Source: Desulfarculales bacterium UBA702
Lineage (GTDB): Bacteria; Desulfobacterota; Syntrophobacteria; Syntrophobacterales; Syntrophobacteraceae
NCBI GenBank assembly: GCA_002298165.1
Contig: DBMI01000113.1
Location: 1-57,656 of the forward strand
Length of the DNA: 57,656 bases
Direction: 5' to 3'
Part shown: positions 50,261-57,656 of the stretch, piece by piece
Numbering within the stretch: the stretch's first letter is position 1
How the letters are laid out: the number at the start of each line of letters is the position of its first letter
The notes under the pieces: generated by a model
Seen by the model: the letters and a program-made list of their open reading frames with translations, nothing else
Told to the model about the DNA's origin: nothing
Database searches by the model: none
Position numbers and translations under genes: made by a program

Positions 50261-50941
50261 AAAGATCCTGTAAAAGCTTTTTTGATTAACAGCAAGGGTT
50301 TAGCGGCCCAAAGCGGCCTGTGGCAATAAATTATTAAAATACCTATCAAAACAAGGGATTATAGCTCTTTTTGACATCTTTTTCAACGTAAATCGGGGTC
50401 GATTCGGCAACCATCCCAAACTGCCCGGCTTTTTCATCATGATAAGTGGCGGGGGCTCAGTCGGGGGACTTTTTAGCACAAAAGTCCGGGAACGAATCGC
50501 CAAAACACGAGATGCCGCGGGATGTGCAAAGGCTTTTCTCGTACCCCACGTTACCTTCTCGGCCACGAGTGTGCTGATTCATACTAATTCGCGTCCAAGA
50601 TCGTACCAGAAACGCTATAGAAATGTAGCTTAGCCCCTTGTGGGCGTTGGAGAAATTGGACGGGCACAAGGCCCTAAGCTACATCAACTTGAACGCGAAT
50701 TGGTATCAGCAGTATACCCCAATATACACCAGCGGAACTACCCGACGGTTATATGGATTGCCCAAGCATCCATTGAAAAGGATAGATGTACATCAAAACA
50801 TTTTGAGTATTAATTAGTGCGGTTCAGAAAGAACTTTAGTATTATGTGATTTCTGCCGATATAAATTAAACTAACTAATATCCATAATCGCTAATTCAAG
50901 CTGGAGGATTTTTGCCATAGACATCGACGGGAGCGGACTCC
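50261..50941. other. intergenic between divergent gyrB and cytochrome operon
   Basis: About 680 bases with no gene. It holds the first MITE-like palindrome (50573-50708, listed separately). The remaining 230 bases before the cytochrome gene are notably AT-rich and probably contain its promoter. A GGAG site lies just before the cytochrome ATG. Confidence 0.6.
50573..50708. repeat. MITE-like palindromic element, copy 1
   Basis: The ends are inverted (ATACTAATTCGCGTCCAAG versus CTTGAACGCGAATTGGTAT). Inside, ATGTAGCTTAG pairs with CTAAGCTACAT, and CCCCTTGTGGGCG with CGGGCACAAGG. The same element occurs at 56350-56475. No open reading frame or transposase is inside, so it is a non-autonomous element or a structured RNA-forming repeat. 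Confidence 0.8.
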
Positions 50942-53257
50942 ATGTTGAAGCGAAGATATTTTCCTATTCTTTTAGTGTTCCTGTTAAGTAGCCTTTCTCT
51001 TTTAATACCGACCCAGGTCAGTTGGACTGAGGATGGCAACCTGCTCAAGCGCTCTCCTGAAGAGACTTGCCACGGATGCCATAAAACGGACAGGAATGCC
51101 CCTGCCGATCTCAACTCGATAAAGACCCATAACAGCACCACAACCGGTTCAGCCAAGTGGGCCGCAAACGGCGGCTGGGGAATCCCAGGCGGTAAATACG
51201 GCGAATTTGGCTGCACTACCTGTCACACCGCGCATGCCACCCGCAACATTTTTCTCATTAAGGATACTATATCGACTCCTGACGGCTCGAACTGGGAATC
51301 GACCGGAACGGCCACCATAAATTCGGTCGTTCTGAAAAAGAAAACCCAGGCCGGCTCTCCAAATCCAGGGGTTTCCGATGGAGTCCTGGGAGATGATACG
51401 GGCGGTCACGCATCATCGTCGAGGGTTTGTCAGGTTTGCCATACCATGACGAACCATCACCGCTTCGATACCTCAGGTCAAATCGGTCTTGATCACTATG
51501 ACGGCCAGGACTGCACCCAATGCCACCTGCACGAAAACGGTTTCGTTCACGGCGGTGGAGGGGGTTGCCAGAGCTGCCATGGACATGAAGATGACTGGCC
51601 CGTTGTTCCAGGAAATACATGGCGTGGTTCGAAGCAAAGCCATGGGACCCATACCGAAAACGACATAGACGATAGAAGGGGACCCAACATGGCATGCGCG
51701 GACTGCCACGACACCGCCCATTTTCCGAGATTCAAGGACGGGCAGGATTTGGCCGGAACAACAGTTTGCGACAACTGCCACAGTCCGGGAGGGGTTTTCA
51801 ACGGTGTCAATTCGGCAAGCGGTTCGATAGGCGCCAAGAATAACTGGAAAACCGGCGTATATACCGGCAATACGCTTCAGGCAGGCAAAGAGAAATGGTG
51901 CGTGGGCTGCCACGATGCCGGAACAGCGGTTATCGGCGGCAGACAGGCCCCGGATGTTGCCGGCAACAACACCACCTACGGTTATTATGTCAGCGGCCAC
52001 GGCTCGGCATCGACCGAATGCGCCGGCTGTCATGGCTTGGGAATGAATCACAATTTTGACGGTAAAAAGACTTACCTGGCGGCATCGAACAATTACGTGG
52101 CGGGCTTTCGCTTGAAGGCCAATATGACTATTCCCAACTCATACGGCTGCAACTATAACTCCAACTACTTCGCCCTCTGCTACTCGTGCCATAATGAGCA
52201 GAATTTGATGAGCGATACGAAGGGATGGGGCTGCTATAGCTGTACTGGTTCCAATCCTTTCAAGAATGCCGCGGCCATTGTCACCCAATTCCGCAACAGG
52301 CACCCTCAGGGGCATGATACCGGTTTTACCGACATCCCCGCAAATTTCCATGCCGACCATCTAATTGACGCACAAAGTTTCGGAGCACACTGGTACTCCG
52401 ATGGCGCGGGCACCGGAACAGGTGCTTCAGGCGTTTCATGCACCACCTGTCATAACCCGCATGGCGACAAATTGAGCAACAATAACGCTACAATAAAGAT
52501 GACCCGCGGATTTTTCGAGATTTCACACGGCTCGGACGCCATCGGGCAATACGGCCAGGTGAACAATAACTCTTATAGCTCGACCACCTGCAATACTACA
52601 TGCCATTGGGATGGTACCAACAGGTGGTATTACAATGCAGTGCCCTATATCTCTTCCATGGCCGTATCCGATATGAACACCAGCGATCCTTCGCCTGCCG
52701 ACGTGGGTTTTACCAACAGCAGAGACGTCAGGGTAACGCTCCTGGCCACGGGTGGGATCCAAATGATGACAGCAGAGGATTCTTCTTTCACGGTAAATCC
52801 AACCGCTTGGGTTTCCTATGCTTCTCCGTATACTTATACCCTTTCGGCAACTGCCGGTGCAAAGCAGGTTTACGTGAAATTAAAGAATGCAGCCGGTGAA
52901 TCGAATACTTTAAACTATGGTACGGTCCTCGATATGACGCCGCCTAACGTCTCAACTGCAGCACTCACTTCCCCCAACGGCGGCGAGGCGTGGATTCAGG
53001 GCTCCAGTCACGCTATTACCTGGAGCGGCGTGAGCGATACAAACCTAAAAGTATCTCCAATAACCCTGAAGTATTCGACCGACGGCGGGGTGACCTACCC
53101 CAACACCATTGCGGCAAACGTGGCGAATAGCGGCACCTATACCTGGACGCTGCCGATGATCAACAGTGCAAACGTGCGCGTGCAACTGATAGCGACCGAC
53201 CGCGCCGGCAACCAGGCAACGGATGTCTCGGATGCGAACTTCACCATCAGCCCGTAA
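50942..53257 (+). CDS. exported multihaem c-type cytochrome with C-terminal Ig-like domains
   Basis: This 771-aa protein has a signal peptide (MLKRRYF, hydrophobic to about residue 25) and eleven CxxCH haem sites (CHGCH, CTTCH, CQVCH, CTQCH, CQSCH, CADCH, CDNCH, CVGCH, CAGCH, CYSCH, CTTCH) within about residues 30-515. A twelfth candidate is CNTTCH, a C-x3-CH site. CYSCTG lacks the His and is not a haem site. The last 200 residues lack Cys and look like Ig-like folds, the second with SPNGGEAWIQGSSHAITWSG of the Ser-Thr-rich anchored type. It is probably periplasmic or outer-surface electron transfer; partners unknown. Confidence 0.9.
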   Translation: MLKRRYFPILLVFLLSSLSLLIPTQVSWTEDGNLLKRSPEETCHGCHKTDRNAPADLNSIKTHNSTTTGSAKWAANGGWGIPGGKYGEFGCTTCHTAHATRNIFLIKDTISTPDGSNWESTGTATINSVVLKKKTQAGSPNPGVSDGVLGDDTGGHASSSRVCQVCHTMTNHHRFDTSGQIGLDHYDGQDCTQCHLHENGFVHGGGGGCQSCHGHEDDWPVVPGNTWRGSKQSHGTHTENDIDDRRGPNMACADCHDTAHFPRFKDGQDLAGTTVCDNCHSPGGVFNGVNSASGSIGAKNNWKTGVYTGNTLQAGKEKWCVGCHDAGTAVIGGRQAPDVAGNNTTYGYYVSGHGSASTECAGCHGLGMNHNFDGKKTYLAASNNYVAGFRLKANMTIPNSYGCNYNSNYFALCYSCHNEQNLMSDTKGWGCYSCTGSNPFKNAAAIVTQFRNRHPQGHDTGFTDIPANFHADHLIDAQSFGAHWYSDGAGTGTGASGVSCTTCHNPHGDKLSNNNATIKMTRGFFEISHGSDAIGQYGQVNNNSYSSTTCNTTCHWDGTNRWYYNAVPYISSMAVSDMNTSDPSPADVGFTNSRDVRVTLLATGGIQMMTAEDSSFTVNPTAWVSYASPYTYTLSATAGAKQVYVKLKNAAGESNTLNYGTVLDMTPPNVSTAALTSPNGGEAWIQGSSHAITWSGVSDTNLKVSPITLKYSTDGGVTYPNTIAANVANSGTYTWTLPMINSANVRVQLIATDRAGNQATDVSDANFTISP

Positions 53258-53351
53258 GGCCGTCGTACATCAGCCTCACGGTATTGTGTAGCCTCGGCAA
53301 ACTTAGGCTCGAAACCCCATGCCGGGAAGCAAGCCTAAACGGAGGAATTCA

Positions 53352-53813
53352 GTGAAGCACCATTTACCAGCGGTAATTATTGCAGTAGCAATGTTTCTTC
53401 CATTCAGCCAGGTGTTTGCCCAGGAGCCCCCGCACAAGTTCGAGGGGAATATGCCCTGTTCGGCGTGCCATAACGGTGACAACCCTCGGGGCGGCAACAT
53501 AGCTGGCCAGGATGCGAATGCAAATACCGGCGGAAGCATCACCCGGCCGGCAATCACATCCGCCACTGCCTCATCGGTGACCGTGGCGGGAGTAGTGAGC
53601 GGCGAGTTGGTCGATGTCTATTTGTCCGATTATGACGGAAACGGTTTGAAAACAGGGGAGGCGAAAACGCATATCGGCTCGGCCATCATGAGCGGGACGT
53701 CCGTGACGGTGGTGGTTTCGGGCGTAAGCGCCGGCCAGTGGGTTACCGCGACCTCTATCAACAGCTCGACAGGCAGCATCTCGGAGTTCAGCCCGAACGT
53801 CCAGGTTCAGTGA
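53352..53813 (+). CDS. exported single-CxxCH protein with a beta-rich domain
   Basis: This 153-aa protein starts with GTG at 53352, with GGAGG at 53341-53345, and has a signal peptide to about residue 23 (cut after VFA). One haem site, CSACH (near residue 36), lies right after it. The remaining 110 residues look like one beta-sandwich domain (TSATASSVTVAG to the end). It may be a mono-haem cytochrome or an assembly partner for the two multihaem proteins on either side, about 94 and 34 bases away. Confidence 0.8.
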   Translation: MKHHLPAVIIAVAMFLPFSQVFAQEPPHKFEGNMPCSACHNGDNPRGGNIAGQDANANTGGSITRPAITSATASSVTVAGVVSGELVDVYLSDYDGNGLKTGEAKTHIGSAIMSGTSVTVVVSGVSAGQWVTATSINSSTGSISEFSPNVQVQ

Positions 53814-53847
53814 GCTTGTTCGATGAATCAAAGACGGAGGAATCAAC

Positions 53848-54909
53848 GTGAAACTTCGAATGATAATGATAATCTTATTTGCCGGATTGTTTGCACTGGC
53901 TCCGATTGGCAGTCTTTTCGCCCTGGATGCGCCACACAACGCCTCTGAAGGAATTGCCTGCGGCAGCTGCCACGTACCCCATAATAGTATGGGAGGAAAC
54001 CTCACAAATCAGGTAGTAAACCCGGCAATCTGCAAGAGCTGCCATAATATAGCCGGCACTGCCGCCCGCTGGGCCTTTCAGGATTCGGATCAGGCAACCC
54101 CCGGCGTATCCGGCAGGTCCCATAAATGGAGCGGATTGATGCCGGGGATTTCCAATCCCTCGAACCAGTATGGCTTGAGGGCAACCGCAAACCTTGCGAA
54201 CTCGGCCATGAAGACCAGACTCAGCTCCTCTGGGAATGTTGTGGTTTGTTCGGTGTGCCATGACGAGCACTCTGAACTCAAGGCTCCTTTTGACCCGTTT
54301 ACCGTTGCTTCAAGATCCGGGGATGCCGGTACGGCAACTGGAGGCTCGACCACCACCATTGTTGACACAAGCAAAGCATGGACTACCAACCAGTGGGTCA
54401 ATGCATTTGTAAAGATAACAGATGGCCCCAACCCGGCGACGAATAGTAATATCGGCATTGAGGTAAGGGTAGTCAGTAATACCGCGAATACGCTGACCGT
54501 TGTATCATCGGGATTTCCAGCCGCTATTCAGGCAAACGACGTATACTACCTCACCAGCGGCAGGCATTTTATGAGGTCGACCAATTCAGCCAATGAGATG
54601 TGCAAAGACTGCCACTACTATAGAGTCCAGACGGACGTGACGGTTTATACGGGCGAGATGCTGAGCCACCCCGTGGGGCTCACGATGGCAAGTGCAAAAA
54701 ACCCGGCACGTTTTTTCAACCTCCCCCTCGAACCAGAGTGGGCCGGTTTTGCCCCTCAGGCAGGAGCGAGAGGTGAACTGAACGGCGGAGCGGACGTCAA
54801 TCTTTCAAATAACCTCGTCCTTGGATTAAGCGGTGAGATTCAGTGCCTTACATGCCACGGAGTTCACTACACGGACTCGGATTCCTGGACCCTGGATATG
54901 TGGTGGTAG
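53848..54909 (+). CDS. exported pentahaem c-type cytochrome
   Basis: This 353-aa protein has a signal peptide (to about residue 25, FALDAPHN) and five CxxCH sites: CGSCH, CKSCH and CSVCH in the first 140 residues, then CKDCH and CLTCH near the C terminus. Between them a Cys-free block of about 80 residues (from GTATGGSTTTIVDTSKAW) is beta-rich and reminiscent of inserts found in surface proteins. GTG start with GGAGG upstream. It closes the three-gene cytochrome set, followed by a clear terminator. Confidence 0.9.
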   Translation: MKLRMIMIILFAGLFALAPIGSLFALDAPHNASEGIACGSCHVPHNSMGGNLTNQVVNPAICKSCHNIAGTAARWAFQDSDQATPGVSGRSHKWSGLMPGISNPSNQYGLRATANLANSAMKTRLSSSGNVVVCSVCHDEHSELKAPFDPFTVASRSGDAGTATGGSTTTIVDTSKAWTTNQWVNAFVKITDGPNPATNSNIGIEVRVVSNTANTLTVVSSGFPAAIQANDVYYLTSGRHFMRSTNSANEMCKDCHYYRVQTDVTVYTGEMLSHPVGLTMASAKNPARFFNLPLEPEWAGFAPQAGARGELNGGADVNLSNNLVLGLSGEIQCLTCHGVHYTDSDSWTLDMWW

Positions 54910-54942
54910 CTAATCCGGACCGCATCTACCTGCCTGGAAATA

Positions 54943-54987
54943 AACGCCGCCGGCATCAATGAATTGGAGATGCCGGCGGCGTTTTTC
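54943..54987 (+). terminator. rho-independent terminator of the cytochrome operon
   Basis: AACGCCGCCGGCATC (54943-54957) pairs perfectly with GATGCCGGCGGCGTT (54969-54983) around an 11-base loop, followed by TTTC. The 15-base GC-rich stem just past the stop codon at 54909 is the clearest terminator in the window. Confidence 0.92.
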
Positions 54988-55257
54988 TTATGGTAACAAT
55001 TGAATCATACTGTTTTGGGGTTTAGGTCGGTTGCCCCAAATAGCCCTTTTAAGACTGCTAATTCATACCGTGCAAGCTTCGGGCGGGAATGACGGATTCC
55101 AGATATCCACTCGGATGTTAATCGCTCATCTGAGCGGTGGCTCCTTTCGTGCCCACCCATACTTTAGCAATTATTTTATGATTCTGTATAATGTCCCTGT
55201 TTCAGGATGGGAGCAATGCCCTTAGTAGGACTTTAATAAGTTCAAGGAGCCTGAGAT

Positions 55258-56025
55258 ATGATAGTTAAATTCCTGGGAGTCGGTGAGGCTTTCGACGAGA
55301 GGCTGCCCAATACGTCTATTCTGGTGCGTGCTGAAGAAGATGGCGCGGGACAAAGCTCGGTACTTCTAGACTGCGGATTTACCGCTCCGCCCAGGTTCTG
55401 GGCAAACTGCGGCGACCCTGACGAACTTGATGCAATCTGGATATCTCATTTTCATGGGGATCATTTCTTTGGAATTCCAGCCCTGCTGACAAGGTTCTGG
55501 GAGTCCGGGCGCCGGAAACCATTGCTAGTGGCTGGTCAGGAGGGAGTGGGTACGGTCGTGTCGCAGGCGCTGCGGCTTGCATATGCCTCGGTCATGGATA
55601 AATTCGGGTTCGAGCTGAAATTTCTCGATATCGAGCCGGGAAACACCTTCGAAACAGCGGGTTTTACCTGGAGTGCGGCGCAAAGCGGGCATCCCCAGCG
55701 AGACCTTGCCCTGAGGCTGGAAAGGGGAGGCAAATCGCTTTTCTACGGAGGCGACGGACCACCGACCGAACAGACCCTGGCGCTTGCCCACGGCTGCGAT
55801 TTGATTATACACGAGGCATTCAGCATTGAGCAGAAATACCCTTCTCACGGCAGTATGCGCGGTGCGATAGATTTTGCTCTCAAGGCCGGGGGCAAGGCTC
55901 TGGCCTTTGTGCACGTACAACGCGACGAGCGGCGTGAGCGGAACTACGAGATCAAGCAACTGATCGAGGAAACTAAACATATGCGGGTATTTATGCCCGA
56001 ACCTGAAGAAGAGCTCGAATTATAA
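55258..56025 (+). CDS. metallo-beta-lactamase-fold hydrolase (RNase Z-like)
   Basis: This 255-aa protein has the metal site SHFHGDHFFGIPALL (HxHxDH, near residues 64-69), a later His in GHPQRDLALRL, an Asp in YGGDGPP and His in IHEAFS and HVQRDERR. These are the five-motif set of the RNase Z/ElaC branch. Possible activities include tRNA 3' processing, phosphodiester or arylsulfatase-like hydrolysis; a tRNA processing role cannot be assumed because the flexible arm is not obvious. The ATG has AAGGAG nearby. The gene stands alone. Confidence 0.88.
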   Translation: MIVKFLGVGEAFDERLPNTSILVRAEEDGAGQSSVLLDCGFTAPPRFWANCGDPDELDAIWISHFHGDHFFGIPALLTRFWESGRRKPLLVAGQEGVGTVVSQALRLAYASVMDKFGFELKFLDIEPGNTFETAGFTWSAAQSGHPQRDLALRLERGGKSLFYGGDGPPTEQTLALAHGCDLIIHEAFSIEQKYPSHGSMRGAIDFALKAGGKALAFVHVQRDERRERNYEIKQLIEETKHMRVFMPEPEEELEL

Positions 56026-56700
56026 CGGGGCTACCAGCCTTTTTAAAATAGATACCGGAACGGTTCTACACCGAAAATCCTTGACTTGCGCGGGACTTGC
56101 CCCTACGATGTAGCCGTTTTCATCAACGTGCTTGCAATTTCTTTTCATACTCCCTGATATTCTCATTTTCATCTGCTGGTCTGCTGCAACTGATTCGAAA
56201 CTGCGCATAAGCACGGAAATCCAATTCAAATGGTTTCAGTGGGAATACCCCAAAGGCGGTTTTGCTTTTTCGCGGAACCTTTCTTTGAAAACTATTGTCT
56301 TTTCGCCAGGAAGCTGGAGCATCGGCGTCCAATTTATCTCCCGGCTTCTGATACCAATTTGAGTTCAAGATTGTATCGGGAACAGGTCTAGAATGTAGCA
56401 TAGCCCCTTGTGGGCGTTTGGAAGTTGGACGGGCACAAGGCCCTATGCTACATCAACTTGAACGCAAATTGGTATGAAACACTGATGGGACCGTCCTCCC
56501 GAAGCTCCGGCATAAACAATTCTCGTTATGGAATCAGAAAAAGACAGGAGTCGGGCCGAATGAACAGCTACCCCGATCTCTATTGATATTTCAATTACCT
56601 GGATTCGTATTCTCATTCGGAAGGAGGTGAAGCGTTCGAGCGCGCATTGGAGGCTTCAATTCGTCTGTTCAAGTTGATAGATCCCGAAAGGAGGTAAGCA
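56026..56700. other. intergenic with MITE copy 2
   Basis: About 675 bases without a clear gene. It contains the second MITE-like palindrome (56350-56475). Just before the CoA-transferase gene there is a short open stretch reading SEGGEAFERALEA and RLFKLIDPERR, ending at its ribosome-binding site; it has no usual start codon and may be chance or a broken gene tail. Confidence 0.5.
56350..56475. repeat. MITE-like palindromic element, copy 2
   Basis: Ends ATACCAATTTGAGTTCAAG and CTTGAACGCAAATTGGTAT are inverted; ATGTAGCATAG pairs with CTATGCTACAT and CCCCTTGTGGGCG with GGGCACAAGG. Versus copy 1 the stem carries paired changes (CTTAG/CTAAG there, CATAG/CTATG here), so the pairing is kept. Confidence 0.8.
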
Positions 56701-57656
56701 ATGCCACGGGCACTCAGGCAACGAAAGCAAGTTGAAATTGTATCTCTTAACGAGGCCGTCAAAAAGTATGTGAAAGACGGCCAGATTTGCGCCTTTAGTG
56801 GTTTCACGGGCTTTAACAGGAATCCCTTCGCCTTCGCATGGGAAATGGTGCGGCAGGGCAAGAAGGACCTTCATATCATGGACCGCCACGGAAGCTGCTG
56901 TACCTGGCTCCTGAACGCGGTCGGTGCAATGAGTGTTTTCGAGACGAACTGGATGGGCTGGGGCGAGATGGCCGGGAAACTGGATGTAAATCTCGACAGG
57001 CAATATAAGGCCGGAAAGATAATTCTCGAAGACTATGCTCATGGTGCAACAGCCATGAGATTCCTTGCGGGAGCAATTGGGGCCCCCTTCATTCCCTATC
57101 ATGCTCCTCTGGGCTCGGACCTCTATAACCCCGATTACGACTCACTGGGTCGGGCCGGCAAACGCGACGGCAGCAATCCTAAAATAGCCAAAAAGAAATT
57201 CTTGCAGATGGAAGATCCTTTCTTCGGGGAAGGCGAAGTGGTACTCCTCCCCGCGGCTCGGCCCGATGTTGCCATTCTCCACGTTGCGCAGGCCGGCGAA
57301 AAGGGTACGGCCCGCTGGCGCGGCGTCGGAACAATAGACAAGGAAATCGCCTTCGCCGCCGACAAGGTTGTGCTGGTGTGCGAGGAACTCATTCCCGAGG
57401 CCGAATTGCGCAGAAGCCCCGAGAATAACCAGATACCCTTCTTTACGGTGGACGCGATTGTCGTCCAGCCCTGGGGCGCTTTCCCCAGTTCCGTCCCCTT
57501 CTATTATGACTACGATGCTCCTTTCATGAGGACTATGGATGCGGCGTCCAGAAAAGAGGACGACCTCAAGAAATGGCTCGACGAATGGGTTTTTGGGCCG
57601 AAATCCTGGGAAGACCTTGTCGAAAAACTTGGGACCAAGAGGCTGCTCGATCTCAA
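56701..57656 (+). CDS. glutaconate CoA-transferase subunit A-like (cut by window edge)
   Basis: At least 318 aa are visible and the frame is open at the right edge. It begins MPRALRQRKQVEIVSLNEAV after a strong AAAGGAGGT site. CoA-transferase family I subunit A features include GQICAFSGFTGFNRNP, HGATAMRFLAGAIGAPFIPY (seen in parts) and the PFYYDYDAPFM region near the end. These enzymes move CoA between an acyl-CoA and a free acid. A subunit B gene should follow. Substrate (glutaconate, 3-oxoadipate or another dicarboxylate) is open. Confidence 0.87.
   Translation, partial: MPRALRQRKQVEIVSLNEAVKKYVKDGQICAFSGFTGFNRNPFAFAWEMVRQGKKDLHIMDRHGSCCTWLLNAVGAMSVFETNWMGWGEMAGKLDVNLDRQYKAGKIILEDYAHGATAMRFLAGAIGAPFIPYHAPLGSDLYNPDYDSLGRAGKRDGSNPKIAKKKFLQMEDPFFGEGEVVLLPAARPDVAILHVAQAGEKGTARWRGVGTIDKEIAFAADKVVLVCEELIPEAELRRSPENNQIPFFTVDAIVVQPWGAFPSSVPFYYDYDAPFMRTMDAASRKEDDLKKWLDEWVFGPKSWEDLVEKLGTKRLLDL

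Overview
This window looks like a piece of chromosome from an anaerobic Desulfobacterota-type bacterium, perhaps close to Syntrophobacter. The evidence is indirect: moderately high GC, extracytoplasmic multihaem c-type cytochromes, a siroheme/4Fe-4S sulfite reductase of an anaerobe type, a thiocarboxylate sulfur-carrier system, a glutaconate-type CoA-transferase, and a tmRNA tag ending ADDYAFAVAA. No single gene fixes the genus.

Layout. (1) 0.3-10.0 kb, plus strand: a tightly overlapped ten-gene MoxR operon with two RDD membrane proteins, zinc-finger membrane proteins, DUF4129, DUF4350, MoxR ATPase, DUF58 and SpoIIM-like genes. (2) 10.0-19.2 kb, minus strand: a sulfur-assimilation block. Read in transcription order it has two Cys/Met-metabolism PLP enzymes, an Rrf2 regulator, a large YeiH-type transporter with a 64-aa membrane partner, then a ThiS-like carrier, ThiF/MoeB-like E1, JAB metallopeptidase, sulfite reductase, TusA-like protein and LarE. 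The simplest reading is that sulfite is reduced to sulfide, which is loaded on a carrier protein as a thiocarboxylate and delivered to a PLP enzyme making homocysteine or cysteine, as described for HcyS/HcyD/HcyF in Wolinella succinogenes. (3) 19.4-22.1 kb, minus: SpoIIE-type phosphatase, PAS and HDOD proteins.

(4) 22.2-29.0 kb: an accessory, decayed region ending at the 3' end of the tmRNA gene (29.09-29.45 kb, minus). It holds small membrane proteins, a TPR protein, a nucleotidyltransferase-fold protein behind a four-box operator, an antitoxin remnant, two degraded paralogous gene ends, a 43-bp direct-repeat pair and four copies of a double-hairpin repeat. (5) 29.7-38.4 kb: a giant AsmA-like protein, a heavy-metal P-type ATPase, a DUF2845 protein, an MFS transporter and a two-gene minus-strand unit that includes a 37-aa membrane peptide.

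(6) 38.5-50.3 kb, minus: dispersed repeats, a branched-chain aminotransferase, PlsB-like acyltransferase, then gyrB-gyrA-gpsA. GpsA and PlsB catalyse successive steps of phospholipid synthesis. (7) 50.9-54.9 kb, plus: three exported c-type cytochromes in a row closed by a clear terminator. (8) 55.3 kb to the end: a metallo-beta-lactamase-fold hydrolase and a CoA-transferase subunit A cut by the window edge. Two copies of a ~130-bp MITE-like palindrome bracket regions 7 and 8. No tRNA, rRNA, CRISPR array, transposase or integrase was recognised.
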